A stretch of DNA of 64,000 nucleotides from Shewanella ulleungensis (GCF_014648315.1 NZ_BMQW01000003.1:1-64000), one strand, 5' to 3'; shown: positions 38,652 to 48,771, numbered from the stretch's first letter. Program-made: numbers and translations. Notes: generated from the letters alone by a model not told the origin.

Positions 38652-40774
38652 TGTTCATTATCCTTAGACGGTTGACTATTTTGACGACGTTTTTGATATT
38701 CTAGCTGCATCTTATTACGGATCAGCACTTGCGGGTCTTCGTTAATGGCTCGTAATGCTCGTTGCATATCTGCAGGTAAATCATTTGGATTAACTTGAGA
38801 TGCTGAAATGACTTCTGAAGACGTCCCTTGCGGCTTATCTTTAGGCGCTTCTGTTACTTCGCTCGCATTCATTTGCTGCTGGTTAGCTTGATCTTCGGCG
38901 GCATCTGCTGCAGCTTGCATGCTGGCTTCGTTACTTAATGGTTCACTATCGCTCGGTTGCTGATCTGTTTGTTGCGACTGTGGATCATTTTGCGCGTTGT
39001 CGACAGCAGATTGCTCATCTGACGCTGGGTTATTGTCATTAGGCTGTTGCTCTTTATCCGCTTGTTGTTCAGAGCCTGATTGTTGCTGGCTATCTTGTTT
39101 TGAATCATCTGAATCATCTGAATCATCTAAATCATCTGAATCATTGTTTTGTGATTGATTGCTTTGTGAATCGTTAGCTTGCTCACTAGCATTATTTTGC
39201 GGCGATTGCTGTTGTTGATTGTCAGCATCGCTTTGTTGATTATCATCTGATTGTTGCCCATCTTGTTTATCATCCGCCTCATCAGATTGTGATTGTTCAG
39301 AAGAGGATGAATTATCTTGGCTAGACTCATCAGAATTTGAATCGTTTGATTGCTCACCCTCGCCAGATTGATCTTGATTTGACGATTGTTCTTTTTGTTG
39401 ATCACGTTTCTTTTTTGCGACTTCTAAATTTTGTTGAGCTTCAGTAAAAGGTGATTGTAATTCAATAGCTTGCTGATAACGCTTAATGGCTTCTTGGTAG
39501 TCGCTTAGTTGCATTAATGCATTACCCTGATTATATAAACCATTGGCGCTGCTATCTTGCTCAAAACCTTCAAGGGCTTGCTGATAATCACCGGCTTTGT
39601 AATGTGCAGATGCTTGCCATTGTGGATCTTTAAAGGTATCAGCGGCTTGGGTGAAGTCGCCTTGCTCAAACGCCGACTGTGCTTGTTGGTCTTGAGTCTG
39701 CCATAAGTCTTGCCAGAGAGATGCATGCGCTGGTTGGCTATTTATTGCCGTTAACCCCATTAGGCTGCCAAGTAAAAAAGCGGGATTTAATAGAATTGTC
39801 AATAATCCCTGGCGAAAGCTCATGAGCATAGGTAATACCAATAATATTGCAAGGTAAGGTCCTAAATCTTGCCAAGATTCACCAGCAAGTTCGGTTTCGG
39901 TGGCATCACCATCAATGGCTAACCATTCGGTTAGTGTTTTGATATCGCTACCGTCGGTTTGAGCGGGTACTAAAATCCCTTGATGTTGTTGAGCTAACTT
40001 TTGCAATAAACCGTAATCTGTTTTAGCAACCACCACTTCGTTGCTACTGTCGCGTAGTAACTGACCATCGCCCAAACTAATGGGTGCACCTTGTTGGCTT
40101 CCAAATGCCATAATTGATAAGCGGTAGCGGCTATTTTTTAATGCTTTAGCAGCTTGGTTAAATTGGGCATCTGAGACACCGTCGGTCATCAAAATAATAT
40201 CACCCCGTACATGACCACCTTGTGCCAACAGATTTTCTCCAAGGGTAAGCGCTGAGGCGAGGTTAGACCCTTTTGTCGGCATAATGTCTGGTGACAGAGT
40301 GGGTAAAAGATTAAGAATCGTTGCGGTATCACGGGTTAAAGGGCTGATGGTGTATGCATCACCAGCGTAGGCAATAAGGCCGGTTTCACCTTCTTTTAAC
40401 TCTGACAATAAGTCAGTAGCTCTAAAGCGCGCATATGATAAACGATTGGGGCTTAAATCTGTGGCATACATAGACAATGACATGTCCATTATGAGCACGC
40501 GCCCTTGCTCTGTTGCAAATACGGGCAAGTTTTGTTTGTTAACAGCGGGCCCAGCTAAGGCAATAACTGCGATAATCCAACACGCTATTAATAACCACTT
40601 AGGTTGGCCTTTGTTGCCAGTACCTTGCGTAATTAACAGCTGGCTTAAATGAGGCGCGATATATTGCTTCCACGCCGACTGCTGGCTGTGTCTACGCCAA
40701 AATAATAAGCTGATTAAGGCCACTGGTAGCAGGGCAAATAGCCACTCTGGTCGAATGAAATGCAACATAGTCAA
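38645..40774 (-). CDS. BatB/BatC fusion: von Willebrand factor A plus TPR protein
   Basis: A 709-residue inner-membrane protein. Two helices near the N-terminus precede a VWA domain whose metal site is DMSLSMYATD (DxSxS). A further membrane region follows near 305-345, then about two TPR units (FEQGDFTQAADTF, NALMQLSDYQEAIKRYQQAI). A very long low-complexity tail (about 460-650) of Gln, Ser, Asp and Asn comes next, then a short conserved end with MQRALRAINEDPQVLIRNKMQLEYQKRR. It combines BatB (VWA) and BatC (TPR). The tail is probably disordered. It overlaps batA by four bases. Confidence 0.88.
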   Translation of the reverse strand: MTMLHFIRPEWLFALLPVALISLLFWRRHSQQSAWKQYIAPHLSQLLITQGTGNKGQPKWLLIACWIIAVIALAGPAVNKQNLPVFATEQGRVLIMDMSLSMYATDLSPNRLSYARFRATDLLSELKEGETGLIAYAGDAYTISPLTRDTATILNLLPTLSPDIMPTKGSNLASALTLGENLLAQGGHVRGDIILMTDGVSDAQFNQAAKALKNSRYRLSIMAFGSQQGAPISLGDGQLLRDSSNEVVVAKTDYGLLQKLAQQHQGILVPAQTDGSDIKTLTEWLAIDGDATETELAGESWQDLGPYLAILLVLPMLMSFRQGLLTILLNPAFLLGSLMGLTAINSQPAHASLWQDLWQTQDQQAQSAFEQGDFTQAADTFKDPQWQASAHYKAGDYQQALEGFEQDSSANGLYNQGNALMQLSDYQEAIKRYQQAIELQSPFTEAQQNLEVAKKKRDQQKEQSSNQDQSGEGEQSNDSNSDESSQDNSSSSEQSQSDEADDKQDGQQSDDNQQSDADNQQQQSPQNNASEQANDSQSNQSQNNDSDDLDDSDDSDDSKQDSQQQSGSEQQADKEQQPNDNNPASDEQSAVDNAQNDPQSQQTDQQPSDSEPLSNEASMQAAADAAEDQANQQQMNASEVTEAPKDKPQGTSSEVISASQVNPNDLPADMQRALRAINEDPQVLIRNKMQLEYQKRRQNSQPSKDNEQW

Positions 40775-41763
40775 TTTTCCTCCTTGGTTTTAGGAGCAAA
40801 AACTGTTGGCCATTGCTGTTGTAGCACTATCAGTAAACTGATGAGCAATGACAATAATAACGGCCAATAGAACAATTCACTTTTAGGGCGATAACTCAGT
40901 TGGTCACGACTGACGGGTTCGAGTTTATCGATTTGTTGATAAATACTATTCAACTCTTCGGTGTTGCGAGCTCTGAAATAATAACCATTGGTCATTTCTG
41001 CTAACTTTTTCAATTGCGTTTCATCTAAATCCATTGATGGATTAATACGTTCTTTACCAAATATGGTCCGGCGCTCAAGTACTTCAGCACCGACACCAAT
41101 CGTGTATATGGTGATGTTACGCTTAGCAGCAATTTGCGCGGCTACTTCTGGTTCAATATTACCGGCGTTGTTTGAGCCGTCGGTTAATAAAATTAATACT
41201 CGGTTACTCTCATCGACTTGATCGAAGCGTTTTACCGCCAGAGCAATAGCTTCGCCAATTGCCGTTTGTTTACCAACTAAACCAATTTGGGCATCGTCTA
41301 AAAAGGTTGCAACAGAGCGCCTGTCCTGGGTTAAGGGTGCTTGTAAATAAGCATGGTCGGCGAACAAAATAAGCCCGAGCCTGTCACCTTTACGACGTTC
41401 AATAAAATCACTTAGTACGTGCTGAATTAAGGTAAAACGATTAACGGTTTGCCCATTAACCACCATGTCTTCAATTTGCATACTGCCTGAAAGGTCAACG
41501 GCCATCATTAAATCGCGGCCTTTTGATGGTAACTCAATCGGATCGCCCAACCATTGGGGTCTAGCGATGGCGATTAATAAAAATGTCCACATTAACCAGT
41601 AGCGTTTACGACTTTGTTTATTTTTGTGGGTATGGATGACAGTAGTTGTTGTCCCAATGCCGGGGATATGTAAATGCCCACCCACATCAGTCGTTTTGGT
41701 CTGTTTTATCAAAAATGGTAAAGGCAGTAACAGCAGTAACCAAGGCCAATATAAAGCTAACAT
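40771..41763 (-). CDS. BatA-like von Willebrand factor A protein
   Basis: A 330-residue membrane protein. N-terminal helices flank a VWA domain with metal-binding MAVDLSGSM (DxSxS), a downstream Thr and Asp (LTDGSNN), and a C-terminal helix (about 300-320). Proteins of this type act with a MoxR AAA+ ATPase, which is encoded two genes upstream on this strand. It overlaps the BatB/C gene by four bases and the DUF4381 gene by one. Confidence 0.9.
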   Translation of the reverse strand: MLALYWPWLLLLLPLPFLIKQTKTTDVGGHLHIPGIGTTTTVIHTHKNKQSRKRYWLMWTFLLIAIARPQWLGDPIELPSKGRDLMMAVDLSGSMQIEDMVVNGQTVNRFTLIQHVLSDFIERRKGDRLGLILFADHAYLQAPLTQDRRSVATFLDDAQIGLVGKQTAIGEAIALAVKRFDQVDESNRVLILLTDGSNNAGNIEPEVAAQIAAKRNITIYTIGVGAEVLERRTIFGKERINPSMDLDETQLKKLAEMTNGYYFRARNTEELNSIYQQIDKLEPVSRDQLSYRPKSELFYWPLLLSLLISLLIVLQQQWPTVFAPKTKEEN

Positions 41764-42305
41764 TAGACCCCCTGCACGCTATTGTGATGTGTTAACGAAG
41801 CGTCGCTAAATGCTTGTTTATTACTGAGCCAAGCTTTTGCAAGTAATGCCAGTTGTTGTTTTTCGTCCAATGTTAGCCCACTGGCTTGGTGACGCTTAGT
41901 CAGTAGTCGACCTATGATTTGCTGTTGTTTACTAGGCAGTCGAGTGTCTAACCAGTCAAACCATGGTTGACCATTGAGTTTGGCTAGGTTTTCTCGTGGC
42001 AGGTAAGTCATGGCTATACGTTTAAGTAAGCTGTTGACCTGCGCGGCAAAGCCATCGTCGTTTATATCATATTGATTCAACATGGCTAGAGCCATTCTTC
42101 TTGGCGCATGATATTGATATTTTTTATAAAGTTGATAACCAAGCCAAATTGCAATGGCGATAATGAATGCGGCAATCATCCAGTAGCCGGGTGCGATTGG
42201 CATTGCACTAATCTGATCGGGAAGCTTGATATCTTGTAACTGTGCTAATGGTGACGTGCTGGCATCAGTTGTTATTGGCGGCATTGGCGAATTTGAGGTT
42301 GTCAT
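41763..42305 (-). CDS. DUF4381 membrane protein of the Bat operon
   Basis: A 180-residue protein with one membrane helix (about 42-62) after a Pro/Thr-rich periplasmic N-terminus and a helical cytoplasmic region (YHAPRRMALAMLNQYDINDDGF to LAKAWLSNKQA). This is the DUF4381 pattern that regularly sits between DUF58 and BatA in gammaproteobacteria. It touches both neighbours without a gap. No catalytic motif is seen. Confidence 0.85.
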   Translation of the reverse strand: MTTSNSPMPPITTDASTSPLAQLQDIKLPDQISAMPIAPGYWMIAAFIIAIAIWLGYQLYKKYQYHAPRRMALAMLNQYDINDDGFAAQVNSLLKRIAMTYLPRENLAKLNGQPWFDWLDTRLPSKQQQIIGRLLTKRHQASGLTLDEKQQLALLAKAWLSNKQAFSDASLTHHNSVQGV

Positions 42306-43274
42306 TTAACGTAAAATATCCAATTGGGCACTAAGTGGTTTTGCTGCATCAATTAATCTAGGCTGTACTTTAATCAAATTCATTAGGTTAATAAATTGCT
42401 GTTGTTGTGATTGCTGGTTTGCTAACCATGCTTCATAACTTTGGCGAGTTAACGTTAGCTGTTGTTGGCCATCACGCACAGGTAAAGTGAACTGTTTGGG
42501 CAAGGCTAATGTACCTTGCCTAATAGGGTCCGTAACCACAAATGCGCCGATATCACAGTGGCGCGACAATTCTGTAAGCGGCGCTAAGCATTGTTGGTTT
42601 ATATGTTGACCATCACTAATAATCCATATTAATGAACCCGGCTTAGCAATACGTTGTAACCGCTGGCAAGCTTTAAACATATGGTCTGGAGCAGACACAA
42701 GCTGATTAATTTGGCTTAATTGTTGTTGATGAACGTCAATTAATCCTGAGGTTAATTGCAAAATACCTTGGCGACGACTGCGAGGTTTAAGTTCTAAATG
42801 AGTCGACTCACTGGCAATTAGTGCACCTAGGCGGTCGCCATGGTTAATGGCATTCCAGCCAAGCGTGGTGGCAAGGTGGGCTATTTGCACCGACTGCAGT
42901 AAGAGTTGTGAGCCAAAATAAGCGCTGTGGCTTAAATCTATAAGTAGCAGAATAGGGCGTTCACGCTCTTCTACGAACAATTTTGTGTGCGCCACACCGG
43001 TACGTGCAGTAACGCGCCAGTCGATGGTACGAACGTCATCACCATTTTGATAATGACGTACTTCAGCGAACTCCATACCGCGGCCTTTAATCAGACTACT
43101 GCGATGCCCGGATAAGGCGGCTTTAGCTCGCGATTGGCGATCTGGGATCGCTCGCGACAGGCTTTGGCAGGCAATGAGCTCTTGCTCGGTGAGGTTCACA
43201 CCGTCGCTATAAAGTGGCAATGAATGATTATCGTGCATCATAGCGCTATTATACTTACTAATATCAACATGCAA
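42306..43274 (-). CDS. DUF58 domain protein
   Basis: A 322-residue soluble protein of the DUF58 family, a degenerate VWA relative. The signature GRGMEFAEVRHYQNGDDVRTIDWRVTARTG is followed by LFVEERERPILLLIDLSHSAYFG, where the VWA metal motif is DLSHS. It lies between moxR and DUF4381. The ATG at 43274 is supported by AAAGG nine bases upstream. It presumably links the MoxR ATPase to the membrane VWA proteins. Confidence 0.9.
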   Translation of the reverse strand: MHVDISKYNSAMMHDNHSLPLYSDGVNLTEQELIACQSLSRAIPDRQSRAKAALSGHRSSLIKGRGMEFAEVRHYQNGDDVRTIDWRVTARTGVAHTKLFVEERERPILLLIDLSHSAYFGSQLLLQSVQIAHLATTLGWNAINHGDRLGALIASESTHLELKPRSRRQGILQLTSGLIDVHQQQLSQINQLVSAPDHMFKACQRLQRIAKPGSLIWIISDGQHINQQCLAPLTELSRHCDIGAFVVTDPIRQGTLALPKQFTLPVRDGQQQLTLTRQSYEAWLANQQSQQQQFINLMNLIKVQPRLIDAAKPLSAQLDILR

Positions 43275-43282
43275 TTGCGCCT

Positions 43283-44251
43283 TTAAGGTACGGCAACTTG
43301 GCTAAGAATATGGTTGATAACCTGATCGGCTGTCACACCTTCTGCTTGCGCTTGATAGCTCAATAATAGGCGGTGGCGTAATACATTAGGCGCGACGGCT
43401 TGAATGTCTTCAGGTGACACAAAATCACGATTGTGTAACCAAGCACGGGCGCGGGCGCAACGTTCTAATGAAATAGTTGCACGCGGGCTTACGCCATATT
43501 CTAACCATTTAGCTAACTCGGCACTGTAACGTGCTGGCTGACGGGTAGCCATAATAATTTCAACGATATATTGCTCTAGCGGATCGGCTAAATAAATCTC
43601 TAATGCTTGATCGCGCGCGGCAAATACATCTGCTTGGGCAACGGGGTCGATTGTTGGCAACTGATGTGTTTGTGCTTCTTTACGCGATTGACGCAAAATT
43701 TGGCACTCAGTTTCTGCACTGGGATAATCAAGATTTAAATGCATTAAAAAGCGGTCAAGCTGTGCTTCAGGCAGTGGGTAAGTACCTTCGTTTTCTAATG
43801 GGTTTTGGGTTGCCATGACCAAAAATAGTGGCGGTAATGGGTAACTATTTTTGCCCACGGTCACTTGACCTTCTGCCATCGCTTCTAATAATGCTGATTG
43901 TACCTTTGCTGGTGCGCGGTTAATTTCGTCAGCTAGAATAAGATTGTGAAAAATCGGTCCGGCTTCAAATTCGAATGTACCAGTTTGTTGACGATAAATA
44001 TCAGTACCGGTTAAATCTGCAGGCAACAAATCTGGCGTAAATTGAATACGATGAAATTCACCTTCAACCCCGTCACAAAGTGCTTTAACAGCACGGGTTT
44101 TTGCTAAACCTGGAGGGCCTTCAACTAATAAATGTCCATTAGCGATAAGTGCAATTAATAGGTTTTCGGTTAATACGGGCTGACCTAACACAACAGTATC
44201 TAAATAGGTGCGCAGTGAGTGGAAACGACTTAACGGCATAGCTGTACTCAA
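43283..44251 (-). CDS. MoxR-family AAA+ ATPase
   Basis: A 322-residue chaperone-like AAA+ ATPase with Walker A GPPGLAKT, Walker B LILADEINRAPAKVQSALLEAM, sensor 1 MATQNP and the second-half motif GVSPRATISLERCARA. MoxR ATPases remodel or mature partner proteins carrying VWA domains, three of which follow in the same operon. This is the first gene of the unit. The divergent fadIJ operon starts 239 bases away. Confidence 0.93.
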   Translation of the reverse strand: MSTAMPLSRFHSLRTYLDTVVLGQPVLTENLLIALIANGHLLVEGPPGLAKTRAVKALCDGVEGEFHRIQFTPDLLPADLTGTDIYRQQTGTFEFEAGPIFHNLILADEINRAPAKVQSALLEAMAEGQVTVGKNSYPLPPLFLVMATQNPLENEGTYPLPEAQLDRFLMHLNLDYPSAETECQILRQSRKEAQTHQLPTIDPVAQADVFAARDQALEIYLADPLEQYIVEIIMATRQPARYSAELAKWLEYGVSPRATISLERCARARAWLHNRDFVSPEDIQAVAPNVLRHRLLLSYQAQAEGVTADQVINHILSQVAVP

Positions 44252-44350
44252 TTTATTTAGTTGGCATTGGGGTTATTGAAGCCTATGTTATGAATTCTAT
44301 GGGTTTTTGGCTAGTAGGATTAACATATTTTAACTATTAATGAATCAGAT

Positions 44351-44374
44351 AGTTGTAAACGGCTGTTTAAAACT
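44351..44374. promoter_or_regulatory. PsrA-like operator upstream of fadIJ
   Basis: A 24-base near-palindrome with outer arms AGTT/AACT and core TAAACGGCTGTTTA; 20 of 24 positions are self-complementary. The core fits the AAAC-N4-GTTT pattern known for the TetR-type fatty acid regulator PsrA. It lies 116 bases before the fadI start in the moxR/fadI divergent region. Confidence 0.6.
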
Positions 44375-44489
44375 ATTCAATAAAAAGTTAGAATCAGATC
44401 ACACTTTGATGGTCTGACCAGATAATCTGGCAAAAATAGAATACTTATCGGCTCTGCCTTGATGAGCTAACAATAATAGAGGGTGACAT

Positions 44490-45800
44490 ATGAGTGATAG
44501 ACAACAGGTAACGAATGCCCGGGGCGAACGCATTGCGATTGTTGCCGGTTTACGAACTCCATTTGCTAAACAAGCCACTGCTTTCCATGGTGTTTCTGCG
44601 CTGGATATGGGCAAAATGGTGGTGAATGAGTTGCTGTCTCGCTCTGAAATAGACCCTCTGCTTATTGAACAATTAGTGTATGGTCAAGTTGTTCAAATGC
44701 CTGCTGCGCCAAATATTGCACGTGAAATCGTATTAGGTACAGGTATGAATGTTACAACTGATGCTTACTCAGTTACGCGTGCCTGTGCGACGAGTTTCCA
44801 GTCGGCGGTTAACGTGGCTGAATCCATTATGACCGGAAATATTGAAATCGGTTTGGCTGGTGGTTCAGATTCATCGTCTGTATTACCGATTGGCGTGTCG
44901 AAAAAATTAGCTCACGCATTGGTAGACCTTAATAAAGCACGTACCTTTAAGCAAAAGTTTGCGATTGCACGTCGTTTAGGCTTAAAAGATTTAATGCCTG
45001 TACCGCCAGCCGTAGCAGAATACTCAACGGGTTTGTCAATGGGACAAACAGCAGAACAAATGGCTAAGACATATAATATTAGCCGAGCAGATCAAGATGC
45101 ATTAGCTCATCGTTCACACACTTTAGCGACAGAAACATGGAATTCTGGCGTGCTTCAACAAGAGGTGATGACGGCGCACATTCCACCTTATAAGCAGTTT
45201 ATCGACCGTGATAATAATATCCGTGAAAATTCTGTGCTTGAGTCTTATGCCAAATTACGTCCTGCGTTTGACCGTAAGCACGGTACCGTGACCGCTGCAA
45301 ACAGTACGCCATTAACCGATGGTGCCTCTGCGATTATTCTAATGAGTGAAGGCCGTGCTAAAGCATTAGGTTATCAACCGATTGGTTACATTAAAAGCTA
45401 TGCCTTTACTGCCATTGATGTTTGGCAAGACATGCTAATGGGACCTTCTTATGCCACGCCATTAGCGCTTAAACGTGCTGGTATGGAATTAGAGGATTTA
45501 ACCTTAATTGAAATGCATGAAGCATTTGCTGCACAAACATTAGCAAATATGCAGATGTTTGGATCTAAAAAGTTTGCTGAAGAAAAGCTAGGGCGTAACC
45601 GCGCGATTGGCGAAATCGATATGAGTAAGTTTAACGTGCTAGGTGGTTCGCTAGCCTATGGTCACCCATTTGCTGCTACTGGCACTCGCTTGATTACTCA
45701 AGTATGTCGTGAACTTAAACGTCGTGGCGGTGGTACTGGTTTGGCAACAGCTTGTGCTGCTGGTGGTTTAGGTGCAGCAATGATTTTAGAGGTGGAGTAA
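44490..45800 (+). CDS. fadI: 3-ketoacyl-CoA thiolase FadI (beta-oxidation complex, beta subunit)
   Basis: A 436-residue thiolase, the last step of each beta-oxidation round: 3-ketoacyl-CoA plus CoA gives acetyl-CoA and a shortened acyl-CoA. Cys99 in [11 protein letters not shown] is the acyl acceptor. The C-terminal active-site histidine and cysteine are in [11 protein letters not shown] and TACAAGGLG. Length equals that of FadI rather than the shorter FadA. It overlaps fadJ translationally (stop and an alternative fadJ start share one base) and forms the tetramer with it. Confidence 0.96.
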   Translation: MSDRQQVTNARGERIAIVAGLRTPFAKQATAFHGVSALDMGKMVVNELLSRSEIDPLLIEQLVYGQVVQMPAAPNIAREIVLGTGMNVTTDAYSVTRACATSFQSAVNVAESIMTGNIEIGLAGGSDSSSVLPIGVSKKLAHALVDLNKARTFKQKFAIARRLGLKDLMPVPPAVAEYSTGLSMGQTAEQMAKTYNISRADQDALAHRSHTLATETWNSGVLQQEVMTAHIPPYKQFIDRDNNIRENSVLESYAKLRPAFDRKHGTVTAANSTPLTDGASAIILMSEGRAKALGYQPIGYIKSYAFTAIDVWQDMLMGPSYATPLALKRAGMELEDLTLIEMHEAFAAQTLANMQMFGSKKFAEEKLGRNRAIGEIDMSKFNVLGGSLAYGHPFAATGTRLITQVCRELKRRGGGTGLATACAAGGLGAAMILEVE

Positions 45801-45805
45801 TGAGC

Positions 45806-47932
45806 ATGGAAAAGACATTTAAGTTAACTCGTCGTGAAGATGGTATTGCCATTTTAACAATGGATGTTCCTGGTGAAACCATGAACACCTTAAAAGAACA
45901 ATTTGGACCTGAAATCACCGAGATATTGGCTGAAATCAAAGCTGATAGTAGTATTAAAGGTTTGGTTGTGACTTCAGGTAAAGCTGATTCCTTTGTTGCC
46001 GGCGCCGATATCACAATGTTAGCCGCCTGTAAAAGTGAGGCAGATGCGAAAGCTTTGTCTCAGCAAGGGCACGTGGTTTTCTCTAAACTTGAAGGCTTGT
46101 CTATTCCGGTTGTCGCCGCGATTAATGGCGCGTGCCTTGGTGGCGGTTTAGAGCTAGCATTAGCGTGTCATTTGCGAGTGTGTAGTGACGATAAAAAAAC
46201 CATGTTAGGCGTACCTGAAGTACAACTGGGTTTATTGCCTGGTGGCGGTGGAACACAGCGTTTACCTCGATTAGTTGGTATTGCGACAGCATTAGATATG
46301 ATGCTGACAGGCAAACAAATTCGTCCCAAACAAGCATTGAAAATGGGCTTGGTGAATGATGTTGTACCCAATTCTATTTTGGTTGAAACTGCAGTAGAGC
46401 TTGCTAAAAAAGGCAAGCAAGCTGCGAAGCCTGTTAAGCAATCTAAAATTAATCAGTTTTTAGAGTCTAGCTCGTTTACGCGCGACATTATGTTTGATCA
46501 AGCTCGTAAACAGGTCATGAAGAAAACCCAAGGTAATTACCCTGCTCCTGCGAAGATTATTGATTGTGTCCGTCAAGGTATGAACAAAGGCATGGTACAA
46601 GGTCTTGAGGTTGAAGCGACTCACTTTGCTAATTTAGTGATGTCAAAAGAATCTGCTGCACTACGTAGCTTATTTTTTGCTACCACAGAAATGAAGAAAG
46701 AAACCGGTGCTGAAGGTGCTGTACCGCGCAAAGTTAAAAAAGTGATGGTATTGGGCGGCGGCTTAATGGGTGGCGGTATTGCCTCTGTCACAACAACTAA
46801 GGCGAAAATTCCTGCCCGCGTTAAGGATATTTCAGAGCAGGGCTTAAGCAATGCATTATCGTACGCTTATAAATTATTGGACAAAGGCGTTAAACGTCGT
46901 CATATGACGCCCATTGCCCGTGACAATATTATGTCGTTGATGACTACAACAACTGAATACACCGGCATCAAAGACGCTGATATTGTTGTTGAAGCTGTAT
47001 TTGAAGACCTAGCGCTTAAGCATCAGATGGTTAAAGATGTTGAACGCGAATGTGGTGAGCATACTATTTTTGCATCAAACACTTCATCGCTGCCTATTGG
47101 CCAAATTGCCGCTGCGGCAAGTCGTCCTGAAAATGTGATTGGTTTGCATTACTTCTCTCCTGTAGAAAAAATGCCGCTAGTGGAAGTTATTGCCCATAAA
47201 ACCACGTCGCCTGAAACCATTGCAACTACAGTGGCCTTTGCTCGCAAGCAGGGTAAAACCCCAATTGTTGTTCAAGACGGTGCCGGTTTTTATGTTAACC
47301 GTATCTTAGCCTTGTATATGAACGAAGCCGCGCAACTGTTATTAGAAGGTCAGCGCATTGAGCATTTAGATCGTGCTTTAGTGAAGTTTGGTTTCCCAGT
47401 AGGCCCGATGACATTACTTGATGAAGTCGGTATCGATGTTGGCGCTAAGATTTCACCTATTTTAGAGAAAGAGCTCGGTGAGCGATTTAAAGCACCCGCC
47501 GCGTTTGATAAGTTATTAGGCGATGATCGCAAGGGGCGCAAAAATGGTAAAGGTTTCTATCAATATGGCCCTAAAGCCAAAAAAGCAAAACTGGTAGATG
47601 AGTCGGTTTACAAAGTGCTCGATATCTTAATTGCTTCAGATAAAGAGTCTAAAGATGTTGCTGAACGTTGCACCATCCAAATGTTAAATGAAGCGGTTCG
47701 TTGTTTAGAAGAGGGGATTATCGCTTCTGCAAGAGATGGTGATATTGGGGCAATCTTTGGTATTGGATTCCCACCATTCTTAGGTGGACCTTTCCGTTAT
47801 ATTGATACCCTAGGTGCCAAGAATTTAGTCGACACATTGCATGGTTACCAATCGCTTTACGGTGAACGTTTCGCTCCGTGTGAGACTCTAGTTAAAATGG
47901 CGAGTGACGGTAGCCAGTTCTATAATAGCTAA
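45806..47932 (+). CDS. fadJ: FadJ: enoyl-CoA hydratase/3-hydroxyacyl-CoA dehydrogenase
   Basis: A 708-residue multifunctional alpha subunit of beta-oxidation. Residues about 1-190 are an enoyl-CoA hydratase/isomerase ([42 protein letters not shown], with the two catalytic glutamates). Residues from about 310 form the NAD-binding dehydrogenase ([40 protein letters not shown]). The ATG at 45806 is chosen since GGAG at 45794-45797 is eight bases away; an ATG at 45800 overlaps the fadI stop but is too close. A strong terminator follows. Confidence 0.95.
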   Translation: MEKTFKLTRREDGIAILTMDVPGETMNTLKEQFGPEITEILAEIKADSSIKGLVVTSGKADSFVAGADITMLAACKSEADAKALSQQGHVVFSKLEGLSIPVVAAINGACLGGGLELALACHLRVCSDDKKTMLGVPEVQLGLLPGGGGTQRLPRLVGIATALDMMLTGKQIRPKQALKMGLVNDVVPNSILVETAVELAKKGKQAAKPVKQSKINQFLESSSFTRDIMFDQARKQVMKKTQGNYPAPAKIIDCVRQGMNKGMVQGLEVEATHFANLVMSKESAALRSLFFATTEMKKETGAEGAVPRKVKKVMVLGGGLMGGGIASVTTTKAKIPARVKDISEQGLSNALSYAYKLLDKGVKRRHMTPIARDNIMSLMTTTTEYTGIKDADIVVEAVFEDLALKHQMVKDVERECGEHTIFASNTSSLPIGQIAAAASRPENVIGLHYFSPVEKMPLVEVIAHKTTSPETIATTVAFARKQGKTPIVVQDGAGFYVNRILALYMNEAAQLLLEGQRIEHLDRALVKFGFPVGPMTLLDEVGIDVGAKISPILEKELGERFKAPAAFDKLLGDDRKGRKNGKGFYQYGPKAKKAKLVDESVYKVLDILIASDKESKDVAERCTIQMLNEAVRCLEEGIIASARDGDIGAIFGIGFPPFLGGPFRYIDTLGAKNLVDTLHGYQSLYGERFAPCETLVKMASDGSQFYNS

Positions 47933-47952
47933 CGATAAATACTCGTTAACTT

Positions 47953-47979
47953 AAAACCGCTCATCATGAGCGGTTTTTT
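47953..47979 (+). terminator. Terminator of fadIJ
   Basis: AAAACCGCTCAT and ATGAGCGGTTTT form a perfect stem followed by TTTA. It starts 20 bases after the fadJ stop and has A runs for use on minus as well. Confidence 0.9.
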
Positions 47980-48073
47980 ATTGCTTATCATTTAGCAGTA
48001 TTAAAGATGTGAACGCTTAGCTGGAATTAAGCTTATTTACAAAAATACATACCGTGTAGACTTTGTCCAGATG

Positions 48074-48138
48074 AATGCTCAGTCAAACTTTTGACTGAGC
48101 ATTGCTTTAATGTACAAATAAGCGGCAATGTTTTGCCG
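48074..48138. repeat. Two adjacent unexplained stem-loops
   Basis: The first is AATGCTCAGTCAA and TTGACTGAGCATT, a 13-base perfect stem with a four-base loop. The second is CGGCAA and TTGCCG with loop TGTT. Neither has a T run. They lie in a gap (47980-48345) with no gene. They may be the end of an unrecognised RNA, a binding site, or a small mobile repeat. Confidence 0.5.
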
Positions 48139-48345
48139 ATTATTTGTTATCGTATGGCATACCTTTGCCTGATTTTTAATCGAATAATGTCATTGTTTAG
48201 CGTATAGTGCTCATGCTTTAGGCTAGGTTGGCTGCTTTGTTTCGAAGCCTTGAGTCATAGTGAGTAAATTCAAATACCCTGAGGTTTGATAATTTCTTTG
48301 GTATACGTCCTATGGACGATATTTTTAACGTTGAGGTTAAGCGAT

Positions 48346-48558
48346 ATGCCGGTAAGTTTGTTGGTGATTCTTGTGTTATCGAGCGCAAGTAGTTGTATAG
48401 CATTTGCATTAGCAGCTTATAAGCAAGGTTTAGCGGTGAAACGATGGGCTTGCCTAGGATTACTGCTCGGTCCATTTACATACCCGTTATTTAGCGCACA
48501 CAAACGCCTGGCTGATGTAAAGTTATTACGTTATGGAAAGTATCGAATTGAATGCTAA
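48346..48558 (+). CDS. Small membrane protein, 70 residues
   Basis: An unrecognised protein with two hydrophobic helices (SLLVILVLSSASSCIAFALAA and ACLGLLLGPFTYPLF) around a basic turn (YKQGLAVKRW), and a basic tail SAHKRLADVKLLRYGKYR. The ATG at 48346 with GAGG ten bases upstream is taken as start; the frame is open for 20 codons before it. It has its own terminator. The AxxWKxG-Vx+RW-GLxLGPxxYPLF pattern looks conserved-hypothetical, but no function is known. Confidence 0.6.
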   Translation: MPVSLLVILVLSSASSCIAFALAAYKQGLAVKRWACLGLLLGPFTYPLFSAHKRLADVKLLRYGKYRIEC

Positions 48559-48589
48559 AAATCGCGGATAACACTTATTAAGATTTAAT

Positions 48590-48616
48590 AAAAAAGGAGC
48601 ATAAGCTCCTTTTTTA
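48590..48616 (+). terminator. Bidirectional terminator between the small membrane gene and the repeat-protein unit
   Basis: AAAAAAGGAGC and GCTCCTTTTTT pair around ATAA. It closes the plus-strand gene and also lies just beyond the 38-residue gene on minus. Confidence 0.88.
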
Positions 48617-48644
48617 TTGGGTATTACAATTTGGCGCGCGCGAG

Positions 48645-48761
48645 TTACTTCCACCAAGCTTTGGCTTGGATAACTTCTAAATGATTCAACCCTTCAGGTA
48701 GTTTAACCTTTTTACGTGCAGGTTTGGCTAAACCCAGTGCGATTTTAAGAGAAGTAAACAT
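48645..48761 (-). CDS. Basic 38-residue microprotein coupled to the repeat protein
   Basis: A short frame beginning MFTSLKIALGLAKPARKK and ending VIQAKAWWK. AAGGAG overlaps the stop codon of the repeat-protein gene and is six bases from this ATG; another ATG sits one codon earlier. This is strong evidence for translation and for coupling. The protein is basic (many Lys, one Arg), with a mildly hydrophobic, amphipathic first third and a double Trp near the end, but no clear membrane helix. No family is recognised. A terminator follows 29 bases downstream. Confidence 0.6.
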   Translation of the reverse strand: MFTSLKIALGLAKPARKKVKLPEGLNHLEVIQAKAWWK

Positions 48762-48771
48762 CATGTTCTCC

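Noticed and set aside
38935..39405. Minus-strand frames rich in Ile/Asn/Met inside the BatB/C gene
   Set aside because: They are frame-shifted readings of the Gln/Ser/Asp codon-repeat tail and show no start signals.
45752..45805. An N-terminal extension of FadJ reading MCCWWFRC
   Set aside because: It lies inside fadI in another frame. The family begins MEKTF, which matches the ATG at 45806 with correct ribosome-site spacing.
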